A stretch of DNA of 64,000 nucleotides from Arthrobacter cupressi (lineage in GTDB: Bacteria; Actinomycetota; Actinomycetes; Actinomycetales; Micrococcaceae), in contig NZ_FNEI01000005.1 of NCBI RefSeq assembly GCF_900099975.1, forward strand, positions 124,001-188,000, written 5' to 3'. The notes beneath the pieces are model-generated. The model saw only the letters and a program-made list of their open reading frames with translations. It ran no database searches and was not told the DNA's origin. A program made the translations under genes and the position numbers. Shown here piece by piece: positions 54,026 through 62,818 of this stretch. Position 1 is the first letter of the stretch. Each line of letters opens with the position of its first letter.

Positions 54026-55804
54026 CTACTTACGTGCCCAGTCCCAAACGTTCCACCAGACACCAGTCTGGTTCGGCATGGCGGTCACACCCGTGATCTG
54101 GTCGGAGTATGCCTTCACGTCGGGAGACTGGAACAGCGGCAGACCGTAGCTGGTGGACCAGATCGCGGCATCGATCTTGGTCTGGAGCTCGTCCTGCTTT
54201 GCCTTGTCCGTGGTGACGATCAGTTCATCCATCAGCTTGTCAGCTTCCGGATCGGAGAGGCCGTTGAAGTTGGAACCGCCCGCGGTCTTGAAGATCTGCG
54301 GGGTGCCGGTTACGCCAACGCCCGAGTTGATCCAGCCGAAGATGGTCGCATCGTAGGAGCCGTCACCGAGGTGGGCGCTCCAGTCGGCCTTGCCGAGGCC
54401 GCCATCGACGATCTTGAAGCCGGCCTTGGTGGCGGATTCGCGGATCAGCGAGAAGGCGTCAACACGGTTCGGGTTGTCCTTGTTGTACATGATGCGGATC
54501 GTCGGGGTCTTGCCGGCAAGGAGCTGCTTGGCCTTGTCGATGTCGACCTCCTGGTACGCGGAGGAGCCGTTGTTCTTGACCGAGTCAGCGTAGGCGGCCT
54601 GGGCCGGAACGAAGATCTGCGAATCCAGCGGGGTTGCTTCCGGATCGATCTTCTTGATGATCTTGTCCACGATGTCCTTGCGCGGCACGGTCAGCATGAA
54701 CGCGGTGCGCACATCCTTGTCGGCAAACGGGCCGGAGTAGTTCAGGTCGAGGTGGTCGTAGGACAACTGCTTGCCCTGGAGCAACTCAACGCCGTCGAGA
54801 GCCTTGATCTGGTCCACAGTGTCAGCCGATGCCTGCGGGTTGATGATGTCGACTTCACCGTTCTTCAGGGCCTGGACCTGTGCCGGGGCGCTGCCGATGG
54901 TGCGGACGACAATTTCGTCAGCGTGCGGGGTGGGGCCCCAGTTGTAGTCCTTGTTCCGCACGAGGGTCAGGGACTGCTCGGCGACGACGTCCTTCACGAC
55001 GTACGGGCCGTTGGAGAGGAACAGGCTCGGGTCAGACGGAAGGGTCTTGGAATCGAAGCCGGTGCTCCAGAAGTCGGCGACCTTCTTAAGCTGGGCATTG
55101 ACGGGCTTCGGTGCTGCCGCATCGCCCCGCGGGACGCTCTTGAAAAGGTCGACCAGTGCCTGTGCATCCTTCAGACCGGCCTTCTGGGCAACCACGTGGG
55201 CCGGGATGTCGATGCCGCCGTTACCCGCGAAGCCAAGCGCCAGTTCCCAGTCGGCGAAAGGCTTGGAGTACTTCAGCGTAATGCTTCGGTTGTCGCTGCC
55301 GACCTCGGGGAAGTCTGTCAGGTTCAGGCCCGAAGTATCGGCCGCGGTGAGGAAGTAGGTGGTGCCCGTCTTCTTCTCCGGGTTCGCGTCGTCGTAGTAA
55401 GCAGAGCCGGAAGCCCAGGTCAGAAGCAGGTCTGCTGCACTTACCTGCGTTCCGTCGGACCACTTGACGCCCTCGTTGACGGTGTACTTGACCGTCAGAG
55501 GATCGTCGGAAAGCTTTTCGTACTTGCCGAACTTTTCGTTCTTGACGATGTTGAGCTTGTCGTCGATGTACAGGAAGTTCGAGTGGGTGGCGTACCCGAT
55601 GTGGCCGTTGACGTCGGAGTTGCCATCCGCCGTTCCCGAGTTGAAGCTGCTGAAACCGTTGGTCTCGGCAACACCGATGGTTCCGCCTTCTTGGGCCCCG
55701 CCCGTGGTCGTGCTGGGGCTGCCGGTGTTTCCGGCGCAGGCGCTAAGTGCGAGCGTGGCGATTGCCATGACCCCCACCGCTTTGGAAATACGTCCGAAAC
55801 GCAT
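54026..55804 (-). CDS. dppA: Peptide-binding lipoprotein DppA (SBP family 5)
   Basis: 592-residue extracellular solute receptor of the oligopeptide type. Signal peptide with lipobox LSAC (Cys23) and a Ser/Thr/Gly tether. Family 5 features include VKYTVNEGVKWSDGTQVSAADLLLTW, the middle SLTLVRNKDYNWGPTPHADEIVVRTIG and DVRTAFMLTVPRKDIV. It captures peptides for the DppBC channel. ATG at 55804; a TAGGCT near 55902 on the minus strand is a weak -10 candidate. First gene of dppA-dppB-dppC. Confidence 0.92.
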   Translation of the reverse strand: MRFGRISKAVGVMAIATLALSACAGNTGSPSTTTGGAQEGGTIGVAETNGFSSFNSGTADGNSDVNGHIGYATHSNFLYIDDKLNIVKNEKFGKYEKLSDDPLTVKYTVNEGVKWSDGTQVSAADLLLTWASGSAYYDDANPEKKTGTTYFLTAADTSGLNLTDFPEVGSDNRSITLKYSKPFADWELALGFAGNGGIDIPAHVVAQKAGLKDAQALVDLFKSVPRGDAAAPKPVNAQLKKVADFWSTGFDSKTLPSDPSLFLSNGPYVVKDVVAEQSLTLVRNKDYNWGPTPHADEIVVRTIGSAPAQVQALKNGEVDIINPQASADTVDQIKALDGVELLQGKQLSYDHLDLNYSGPFADKDVRTAFMLTVPRKDIVDKIIKKIDPEATPLDSQIFVPAQAAYADSVKNNGSSAYQEVDIDKAKQLLAGKTPTIRIMYNKDNPNRVDAFSLIRESATKAGFKIVDGGLGKADWSAHLGDGSYDATIFGWINSGVGVTGTPQIFKTAGGSNFNGLSDPEADKLMDELIVTTDKAKQDELQTKIDAAIWSTSYGLPLFQSPDVKAYSDQITGVTAMPNQTGVWWNVWDWARK

Positions 55805-55896
55805 TCCGCCTCCTCTTATTAGTGTGGAAAGCCGGCGTTGTTGACCCCGGCGGACAGGACGATACCCAGATAGCAGCTGTGTCCCGTCTCACATGG

Positions 55897-56159
55897 TCAG
55901 TAGCCTAGTCTCCGCAGGGTGGCTTTGGAATGAAAGTAACCTCTCAGAACCGGATGTTTATCGAACTGCAACAGTTGCTTCATTTCTATTTCATCCGGGT
56001 ACACAGTTCGACGCCGGCGGGCCAGTTTGGGCGGCACGCGGCGGCGGTCCCGGGCGGCGTCGAATGCGTGCGCGTCGTATCTGATTCCCATTCGCCAAGC
56101 ATCGCCGTGTTGCCGACTGCGCGGAACCGTCGGGTTCGGCTATGTGGATAACCCGGCGG
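55897..56159 (-). pseudogene. Possible decayed DUF559 locus in a gene-poor gap
   Basis: The 440-bp gap 55805-56244 has no intact gene. In 56119-56159 two blocks (10 and 21 bp) match the upstream region of the DUF559 gene (44931-44961) at 30 of 31 positions, apart from a 10-bp insertion. Downstream on the minus strand a 64-codon frame begins MGIRYDAHAFDAARDRRR, which recalls the DUF559 core GIETDGY...RDDRRR but then loses similarity. I read this as the remnant of a related gene with most of its body deleted; the protein match is short and could be chance. The rest (55805-55896) holds only the dppA leader. Confidence 0.4.
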
Positions 56160-56182
56160 AACTAGCGCGGCCGGACACGACA

Positions 56183-56215
56183 AAGCCCCCTGGACATCAG
56201 ATGCTCAGAGGGCTT
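56183..56215. terminator. Imperfect hairpin downstream of ychF
   Basis: AAGCCCcCTGgaCAT pairs with ATGctCAGaGGGCTT with three mismatches around a short loop; on the minus strand it follows the ychF stop by about 30 bp. Confidence 0.6.
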
Positions 56216-56244
56216 CGGCCGCCGTGGACTCAACCAGGCTGGTG

Positions 56245-57330
56245 CTAGACGTTGAAGCGGAACTCCACTACGTCGCCGTCAGCCATAACGTATTCCTTGC
56301 CTTCGATCCGGACCTTGCCGCGGGACTTTGCTTCGGACATCGAACCGGCGTCGATGAGGTCGTCGAAGGAGACGACTTCGGCCTTGATGAAGCCGCGCTG
56401 GAAGTCGCTGTGGATCACGCCGGCGGCCTGGGGGGCGGTGTCGCCTTGGTGGATGGTCCAGGCGCGGGTTTCCTTCGGGCCGGCGGTGAGGTAGGTCTGC
56501 AGGCCGAGGGTGTGGAATCCGACGCGGGCCAGCTGGTCCAGGCCGGATTCTTCCTGGCCGTTCATTTCCAGCATTTCGCGGGCTTCTTCTTCGGAGAGCT
56601 CCACGAGGTCGGACTCCAGCTTCGCGTCGAGGAAGATGCAGTCCGCCGGCGCCACGAGGGCACGCAGTTCGTCCTGCTTCTCCGTGCTGCCGAGGATGCC
56701 TTCGTCCGCGTTGAAGACGTAGATAAAGGGCTTGGCCGTCAGCAGACCGAGCTCCTTGAGGTGCTCCATCTCGAGCTTGTCGCTCTTGATGGAGGAGAAG
56801 ACGGTGTCGCCGCGTTCCAGGACCGCCTGGGCCGCCTTGACCGCCGCCAGTTCCGCGGCGTCCCGCTTCTTGATCTTGACTTCTTTTTCGATCCGCGGGA
56901 TGGCCTTCTCAATGGTCTGCAGATCGGCCAGGATCAGTTCGGTGTTGATGGTCTCCATGTCGGACCGCGGATCCACCTTGCCATCGACGTGGATCACGTC
57001 GGGATCATCGAACACGCGCACCACCTGGGCGATCGCTTCGGCCTCGCGGATGTTGGCCAGGAACTGGTTGCCCAGGCCTTCGCCCTCGGAAGCGCCCTTG
57101 ACTATGCCCGCGATGTCCACGAAGGAAACCGTCGCCGGCAGGAGCCGCTGCGAGCCGAAGATATCGGCGAGCTGCTGGAGCCGGGGATCGGGCAGGCTCA
57201 CGACGCCGACGTTCGGTTCGATTGTTGCGAACGGGTAGTTCGCCGCGAGGACCTGGTTGCGGGTCAGTGCGTTGAAAAGGGTTGATTTGCCGACGTTGGG
57301 CAGTCCGACGATGCCAATAGTAAGAGCCAC
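56245..57330 (-). CDS. ychF: Redox-regulated ATPase/GTPase YchF
   Basis: 361-residue TRAFAC-class Obg-family protein that prefers ATP. P-loop [16 protein letters not shown]3 [20 protein letters not shown], helical insert, and C-terminal TGS domain ending [13 protein letters not shown]. The start is the GTG at 57330 ([16 protein letters not shown]), as in relatives; an ATG two codons upstream is possible. A TAGAAT box 8 nt before the GTG again hints at a near-leaderless mRNA. Acts in stress response and translation quality; divergent from rmuC. Confidence 0.95.
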   Translation of the reverse strand: MALTIGIVGLPNVGKSTLFNALTRNQVLAANYPFATIEPNVGVVSLPDPRLQQLADIFGSQRLLPATVSFVDIAGIVKGASEGEGLGNQFLANIREAEAIAQVVRVFDDPDVIHVDGKVDPRSDMETINTELILADLQTIEKAIPRIEKEVKIKKRDAAELAAVKAAQAVLERGDTVFSSIKSDKLEMEHLKELGLLTAKPFIYVFNADEGILGSTEKQDELRALVAPADCIFLDAKLESDLVELSEEEAREMLEMNGQEESGLDQLARVGFHTLGLQTYLTAGPKETRAWTIHQGDTAPQAAGVIHSDFQRGFIKAEVVSFDDLIDAGSMSEAKSRGKVRIEGKEYVMADGDVVEFRFNV

Positions 57331-57431
57331 GAGCATTGATTCTACCTGTTTCACGGGCCGCCTCGCGTTGCCGTTGCCCGGCCCGGAACGCCGATCCCAA
57401 AAATGTCGGAGCCTTCTGCCAAGGTGGGGAC

Positions 57432-58673
57432 ATGGATGGATTTGTGGTCTTGTTGGCGTTGTTCATGCTGCTGCTCGGGGCGGCACTCGGCATGGCGGGC
57501 GGCTTTGTCGTCTACCGGCGGCGCAGTGCCGCGCTGGAAGCGGACTTCGACGGCGTCTCCGCGCGTTTGTCGGAAGTCTCCGCCAATTACGCGGCAGCCG
57601 ACGCCGAACGGAAGCTGTTGCTGTCGCAGAACCGCGAGCTCGGTGCGGCCCGGAACCAGGACGGCAGTGTGCTGCGCGCCCTGGCGCCGGTGGCCGAGAA
57701 GCTCTCGGCGGTCCAGCAGCAGGTCTCCCTGCTCGAGCGGGACCGGCTGGAACAGTACGGACAGCTGGCCCAGCAATTGCAGGAGGCGCGCCTATCCGAT
57801 CAGCAGCTCCTGCGCTCCACGCACGCCTTGGCTTCGGCACTGCGTTCCAACAGTGCCCGCGGGCAGTGGGGTGAGGTCCAGTTGCGGCGCGTGGTGGAGG
57901 CCGCGGGCATGCTCCGGCACGTCGATTTCCAGGAGCAGTTCCATGCCGTGTCCGGCGACTCCTCGCTGCGGCCTGACCTGGTGGTGCAGCTCCCGGGCGG
58001 GAAGCAACTGGTGGTTGACGCCAAGGTTCCGCTCGCCGCCTACCTGGCCGCGCAGGAGGCAACCCCGTCCGGCGCGCAAAGCGGCACCGGACCTGTGCCG
58101 GTCGGCAGCGACCTGCTGGCGGCACATGCCAAGGCCCTGAAGTCCCACGTAGATGCCCTGAGCTCCAAGAAGTACTGGGACATTCCGGGCAACTCTCCCG
58201 AGCTCGTGGTGTGCTTCCTGCCCGCCGAATCGATCCTCGCCGCGGCGCTGGAAGCGGATCCCGCGCTGCTGGACCACGCTCTGTCCCGGAACGTGGTGCT
58301 GGCCTCCCCCGGCACCCTGCTGGCTGTGCTGAAGTCCGTGGCCTTCACCTGGCGGCAAGACGTCCTGACGGACAACGCGCGGCAGCTGTTCGATCTGGCC
58401 CAGCAGCTCTACGACCGCATGGGCACCCTCGGCGAAAACGTCGGCCGGCTGGGGAGCTCGTTGAAGACCTCCGTGGACAGGTACAACGCCCTGGTCGGAA
58501 CGCTGGAAGCCAGGGTCCTTCCCACGGCACGGAAGCTCAACGCCCTGGACACGGAGGGGCTGACGGTGCCCGCCGCCGTCGAAGCGGTTCCACGTGCCCT
58601 CGCCGCACCGGAGCTGCGTGAAACCAGGCAAACTTCGGACTTTAGGGAGAGCGACGACGAATCCGCCGCCTAG
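57432..58673 (+). CDS. rmuC: DNA recombination protein RmuC
   Basis: 413 residues. N-terminal membrane helix (FVVLLALFMLLLGAALGMAGGFVVY), coiled coil at about 30-105, then the RmuC nuclease-like domain (restriction-endonuclease-like fold) with SNSARGQWGEVQLRRVVEAAGM and LVVDAKVPLAAYLAA (catalytic-type D and K). Limits inversions and repeat rearrangements in E. coli. ATG at 57432 with AAGGTGGGG. A variable Gly/Pro insert follows VPLAAYLAAQEA. It is single, convergent with ispH. Confidence 0.93.
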   Translation: MDGFVVLLALFMLLLGAALGMAGGFVVYRRRSAALEADFDGVSARLSEVSANYAAADAERKLLLSQNRELGAARNQDGSVLRALAPVAEKLSAVQQQVSLLERDRLEQYGQLAQQLQEARLSDQQLLRSTHALASALRSNSARGQWGEVQLRRVVEAAGMLRHVDFQEQFHAVSGDSSLRPDLVVQLPGGKQLVVDAKVPLAAYLAAQEATPSGAQSGTGPVPVGSDLLAAHAKALKSHVDALSSKKYWDIPGNSPELVVCFLPAESILAAALEADPALLDHALSRNVVLASPGTLLAVLKSVAFTWRQDVLTDNARQLFDLAQQLYDRMGTLGENVGRLGSSLKTSVDRYNALVGTLEARVLPTARKLNALDTEGLTVPAAVEAVPRALAAPELRETRQTSDFRESDDESAA

Positions 58674-58687
58674 GAGGCAGAAGAAGA

Positions 58688-59773
58688 CTAGGAGTTCGGG
58701 CGGTTCCCGCGTCCACCGAGGGCGCGGGAAACGTCTCCGGCGGCCTTGAGCGTGGCGCGCAGTTCCTTCGGCAGGGAGAAAAGCAGGTCTTCCTCGGCCG
58801 TGACGACCTCTTCCACCGCGCCGTAGCCGTATTCGGCGAGCAAGCGGAGGACCTCCTGTACCAGGACTTCGGGAACGGAGGCACCCGAAGTGACGCCGAC
58901 CGTGGCAACCCCTTCGAACCAGGCCTCGTCCACCTCGTTGGCGAAGTCCACGCGGTACGAGGCCTTCGCGCCGTATTCGAGGGCGACCTCAACGAGGCGG
59001 ACCGAGTTGGAGGAGTTCGCGGACCCCACCACGATCACCAAGTCGGCTTGGGGAGCGATCTTCTTGATGGCCACCTGGCGGTTGGTGGTGGCGTAGCAGA
59101 TGTCGTCGCTGGGCGGGTCCTGCAGCGTGGGGAACCGTTCCTTGAGCAGGCGCACGGTTTCCATGGTCTCGTCCACGCTGAGCGTCGTCTGGGACAGCCA
59201 GATGGTCTTTTCTGGATTGCGGACCGTCACCTGGTCCACCTCGTGCGGACCGTTGATGATCTGGATGTGGTCCGGGGCTTCACCTGCGGTGCCTTCGACT
59301 TCCTCGTGGCCGTCGTGGCCGATCAGCAGGATGTCGTAGTCCTCCTTGGCGAAACGCACGGCTTCGCGGTGGACCTTGGTGACGAGGGGGCAGGTCGCGT
59401 CGATGGTGCGCAGGCCGCGGTCTTCGGCGGACTGCACCACTGCGGGCGAGACACCGTGGGCGGAGAAAATCACCAGGGCGCCCTCGGGCACCTCGTCGGT
59501 TTCGTCGACGAAGATTGCGCCTTTTTCCTCCAGCGAGGTGACGACGTGGACGTTGTGGACGATCTGCTTGCGGACATAGACGGGAGGACCGTAGTGCTCC
59601 AGGGCCTTCTCGACCGCGATGACGGCACGGTCGACGCCGGCGCAGTAGCCCCGCGGCGCGGCGAGAAGGACGCGCTTCGGTCCCGAAACGGGAGCGGCAG
59701 CCAGCACATCTTCCGGGGACCTCCGCCGGCGCGGGATGGTGGGCATCGGTACGGACACTGCAGAGCTGCTCAT
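58688..59773 (-). CDS. ispH: 4-hydroxy-3-methylbut-2-enyl diphosphate reductase
   Basis: Last step of the MEP isoprenoid pathway, giving IPP and DMAPP with a 4Fe-4S cluster. 361 residues. The three cluster cysteines are in [11 protein letters not shown] (Cys44), [11 protein letters not shown] and [12 protein letters not shown]. The first 30 residues are an unconserved leader, so a start at MPTIPRRRR (nine codons in) is possible. TAGCAT lies 6 nt before the ATG at 59773 (leaderless); a GGAGGA is adjacent. Convergent with rmuC. Confidence 0.95.
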   Translation of the reverse strand: MSSSAVSVPMPTIPRRRRSPEDVLAAAPVSGPKRVLLAAPRGYCAGVDRAVIAVEKALEHYGPPVYVRKQIVHNVHVVTSLEEKGAIFVDETDEVPEGALVIFSAHGVSPAVVQSAEDRGLRTIDATCPLVTKVHREAVRFAKEDYDILLIGHDGHEEVEGTAGEAPDHIQIINGPHEVDQVTVRNPEKTIWLSQTTLSVDETMETVRLLKERFPTLQDPPSDDICYATTNRQVAIKKIAPQADLVIVVGSANSSNSVRLVEVALEYGAKASYRVDFANEVDEAWFEGVATVGVTSGASVPEVLVQEVLRLLAEYGYGAVEEVVTAEEDLLFSLPKELRATLKAAGDVSRALGGRGNRPNS

Positions 59774-59860
59774 TCCTCCATGCTACCGGGAGCGGGAGCA
59801 GCGACCGGCGCGGTCAGAGGCGCCCGGGACGATCCCCCCGGCAGGATCGCCGGCGCCGGT

Positions 59861-59940
59861 ACCCTTCCGGATCAACCGGTGTCTTCCCGGATCAACCGGT
59901 ACCCTTCCGGATCAACCGGTGTCTTCCCGGATCAACCGGT
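59861..59940. repeat. Tandem 40-bp repeat (2 x 40, built from 20-bp halves)
   Basis: Two identical 40-bp units at 59861-59900 and 59901-59940. Each consists of two 20-bp halves that share CCGGATCAACCGGT and differ at ACCCTT versus GTCTTC. Degenerate copies continue to about 59982 (CTCAATCAACGG, CCGGATCAACCGG) and into the 3' end of the next gene. Lies upstream of ispH. Confidence 0.95.
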
Positions 59941-59969
59941 ACCCGCTCAATCAACGGGGCCGCCCCGGA

Positions 59970-60902
59970 TCAACCGGCCGGTGCGGTGCGCGGCTTCCTC
60001 CGGCCAAGCAGGACGAGGCCGAGAAGACCCATGAGGAAGAGCACGCCGCCAGCCACCGCCGTCGCGCCGATCCACGGCGCAAAGCCTGCAGCCGAGGCCG
60101 CAATGAGTTCCCGGGCGAAGAGGGCGCCCATGGCGCTTTCCCCGAGCCCGGCTCCGGCAAGGCCGGAGAACAACACGGTTGCGGCCTGCCATACACCGGC
60201 GAGCACCGCCAGGCCAATGCCCGTGCACAGCAGCACCGCCGAGCGGCGCCTGGCCGCCAGCACCGCCAGGGCCAGGGCCATGACGGCACCCAGTGCTGCC
60301 GGCCACCACATCGGAGCAAAAGCGGCGAGCCTGTCCACCACCTGCCGCTGGGAGGGGCCGCCGATGGCGACCACTGCTGTGTCCGGCACGGTGAGCTGCA
60401 CTCCGGTGGCGGCCTGCAGCTTGTCCTTGAGGAGGTTCACGAACGGTCCGAGGTCGAGCACAAGGGAAGTTCCGGCGGCGCCCGGCGTGGGCTGATCGGT
60501 GGCCTGTGCTGTCGATTGGTCGCTCGCCTGCCCGGCGGGCGGGGCTGACTGGCTGGCCGGATCCCCGGCTGGGTCCGCGAAATTCAGGCGGTGGCTCCGG
60601 CGGACCGTCTCGTTCCAGGCGTGCGGGTATTCCGGCCAGCTGCTCATGTTCCGGGCTGCGTCCTGGAGCAGGGACGCCCCGAGTTCTTCGGCGGGGGCGG
60701 GCAGTTCGAGTGCCGCTTCGATGTTGTTGACGGCGATTCCGGCGAGCCTGGCCTGGAACGCAGGGTCCTTTCCGAGCCCGTCCGTCAGCTGAACGAAGCC
60801 GTCTTCCCGGACGATATTGCGTTCGGTCCACGCCGCCGGGACGGCGAATCCGGTCAACAGCAGGGCAAGTATCACTGCGAGTGCAGAGACAAAGGTACGC
60901 AA
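59970..60902 (-). CDS. Membrane protein, unknown function
   Basis: 310 residues. An N-terminal membrane helix or signal anchor (VSALAVILALLLTGFAVPAAW) leads into an extracellular domain of about 165 residues, with a Ser/Thr/Gln/Pro-rich low-complexity segment (ASQSAPPAGQASDQSTAQATDQPTPGAAG). Four C-terminal membrane helices follow (about 195-215, 222-245, 250-262, 275-305). TTG start at 60902 with GAGGAA 7 nt upstream. No recognised family. The C-terminal tail is coded by sequence bordering the 20-bp repeats. The 266 bp to its right (60903-61168) show no gene. Confidence 0.75.
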   Translation of the reverse strand: MRTFVSALAVILALLLTGFAVPAAWTERNIVREDGFVQLTDGLGKDPAFQARLAGIAVNNIEAALELPAPAEELGASLLQDAARNMSSWPEYPHAWNETVRRSHRLNFADPAGDPASQSAPPAGQASDQSTAQATDQPTPGAAGTSLVLDLGPFVNLLKDKLQAATGVQLTVPDTAVVAIGGPSQRQVVDRLAAFAPMWWPAALGAVMALALAVLAARRRSAVLLCTGIGLAVLAGVWQAATVLFSGLAGAGLGESAMGALFARELIAASAAGFAPWIGATAVAGGVLFLMGLLGLVLLGRRKPRTAPAG

Positions 60903-61168
60903 CAGGAATTCCTCGGGTCGGGGCCAACTGCCATCCTACGGGCCCATGGCGGCGCCGAGCGGCCAACGCCGGGGCCGAGGAGTCGCTGAATCCGCCGGCG
61001 GGGTCGGCCGGTGCCTAGGGTTCAATGTAGGTGCTGCCTGCGAGGGTATGGATAGAGTTGAAAAGCACGGCGGACCATCCGCCGCCAGGCTGGCGGGCAA
61101 CCACCAAGCCACCGGAACAACGAGGACGGAACCCATGCATCAGGCATCACCCGGCCGTGGAAACGCCC

Positions 61169-62551
61169 ATGGCTGCTGAGGATACGGGAACCGCCGTTCC
61201 GGGCGGCGCCGCATCCGGGGATGCCCACGCGGCGGATGCCCAGCCGGAAAACCAGCCGTCGACCCTGCCGGCGACGGCGGCCGAGACAAGCCCGGACCGG
61301 CCCTGGCCGCTGCACCTGCTGTCCCGGAAATTGAAGGCGCACATCGAACGGGCGCCGGCCGTCTGGATCGAAGCGCAGGTTATTGAGCTCAACCGCCGCG
61401 GCGGCAGCGCGTTCGCCACCCTCCGGGACACCGACGCCGAAATCTCGCTGCCGGCGTCGCTCTGGTCAAAGGTCCTCGACCGCCAGAAAACGCCGCTGGA
61501 ACGCGGCTCGCGCGTCGTGGCGCTGGTGAAGCCGGAATTTTGGATGAAGACGGGGCGGCTGAACATGTCCGTCCGGGACATCCGGCCCGTGGGCCTCGGC
61601 GATCTGCTGGCCAGAATCGAGCGGCTGCGCCAGGCCCTGGGCGCGGAAGGACTCTTCGCCGACGCGAGGAAGAAGCAGCTGCCCCTCCTGCCGCACCGCA
61701 TCGGGCTCATCACCGGCCGGGATTCCGATGCCAAGAAGGACGTCATGCGGAACGCAGCGCTCCGCTGGCCGGCCGTGGAATTCGACGTGCGCGAGGTGGC
61801 GGTCCAGGGGAACACGGCGGTGGGCCAACTGCTCGCGGCGCTCCGGAAACTCGACGCCGACCCGCACGTTGACGTTATCGTCATCGCCCGCGGCGGCGGC
61901 GCCCTGGAGGACCTGCTGCCGTTCAGCAACGAGGAGCTCATCCGGGCGGTGTCCGCGGCCAGCACTCCCGTGGTCAGCGCGATCGGACACGAGGCGGACC
62001 GGCCGATCCTCGACGACGTCGCGGACCTCCGGGCGTCCACCCCCACCGACGCGGCGAAGCGCATTGTGCCGGACGTTTCGGAGGAACTGGCCAAGGTGCG
62101 CCTGGCGCGCGAGCACCTGAACCGCTGCATCGTCAGGCTGGTCGACCGCGAAAACGACCGGCTCCATGCCCTGCGCTCCCGGCCGGTCATGGCGTTTCCG
62201 GAGATCATGGTGACGGCGCGGGAAGAGGACATCGCCAGGCTCCGGAAGCATGCGCACACCGCGGTGAGCTCCGCCGTCGTGCGCGCCCTGGACCAGGTCC
62301 ACCACCTCAAGGCGCGGGTGCGGGCACTGTCCCCGCAGAAAACACTGGACCGCGGTTACGCCGTGGTCCAGGTGACAGGACCCGACGGCGCCGGCCACGA
62401 CGTCGTGCGAAGTCCCGGCCAGGCACCGCACGGCACTGCCCTGACCGTCCGGGTGGCCGAAGGGCGCTTCGCAGCGGTCGCCGACGGCAGCAACCCGCCC
62501 GCCCCGTCCGAAACAACAGAACTACCCGCAGCAGAGCGAGGATCCCGATGA
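61169..62551 (+). CDS. xseA: Exodeoxyribonuclease VII large subunit
   Basis: 460 residues. N-terminal alanine-rich leader, OB-fold (VWIEAQVIELNRRGGSAFATLRDTDAEISLPASLWSKVL), then the nuclease domain with ITGRDSDAKKDVMRNAALRWP, VIARGGGALEDLLPFSNEELIRAVSAASTPVVSAIGHEADRPILDDVADLRASTPTDAAKRI, and a helical C-terminus. Degrades single-stranded DNA with XseB. ATG at 61169; ribosome site poor. Its stop overlaps xseB by 4 bp. Confidence 0.95.
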   Translation: MAAEDTGTAVPGGAASGDAHAADAQPENQPSTLPATAAETSPDRPWPLHLLSRKLKAHIERAPAVWIEAQVIELNRRGGSAFATLRDTDAEISLPASLWSKVLDRQKTPLERGSRVVALVKPEFWMKTGRLNMSVRDIRPVGLGDLLARIERLRQALGAEGLFADARKKQLPLLPHRIGLITGRDSDAKKDVMRNAALRWPAVEFDVREVAVQGNTAVGQLLAALRKLDADPHVDVIVIARGGGALEDLLPFSNEELIRAVSAASTPVVSAIGHEADRPILDDVADLRASTPTDAAKRIVPDVSEELAKVRLAREHLNRCIVRLVDRENDRLHALRSRPVMAFPEIMVTAREEDIARLRKHAHTAVSSAVVRALDQVHHLKARVRALSPQKTLDRGYAVVQVTGPDGAGHDVVRSPGQAPHGTALTVRVAEGRFAAVADGSNPPAPSETTELPAAERGSR

Positions 62552-62808
62552 CAACAGAGAACCACTCCCCCGGCGCCGGCCAGGAACCGGGCTCGCCGGC
62601 CCCGGACTCGCTGGGTTATGAGGAAGCCCGCGAGCAACTGGCCGCCATCGTTGCCCGGCTGGAAGCAGGCGGTGCGAGCCTGGAAGAGTCGCTGGCGCTC
62701 TGGGAACGCGGCGAGGCGCTGGCAAAGCAATGCGAAGAATGGCTGGAGGGTGCGCGCCGGCGGCTCGCCAGTGCGAAGGAAACCGCCAACAGCGACGAGG
62801 ACAGCTAG
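62548..62808 (+). CDS. xseB: Exodeoxyribonuclease VII small subunit
   Basis: 86 residues, helical: GYEEAREQLAAIVARLEAGGASLEESLALWERGEALAKQCEEWLEGARRRL is the family core. It stoichiometrically wraps XseA to form exonuclease VII. ATG overlaps the xseA stop (ATGA), so the two are coupled. Its end is 10 bp from the convergent PPK2 gene. Confidence 0.95.
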   Translation: MTTENHSPGAGQEPGSPAPDSLGYEEAREQLAAIVARLEAGGASLEESLALWERGEALAKQCEEWLEGARRRLASAKETANSDEDS

Positions 62809-62818
62809 GACCTGCCTG

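Noticed and set aside
56143..56151. A replication origin suggested by a DnaA box
   Set aside because: A single box without clustering or an AT-rich unwinding region; dnaA and dnaN are not nearby.
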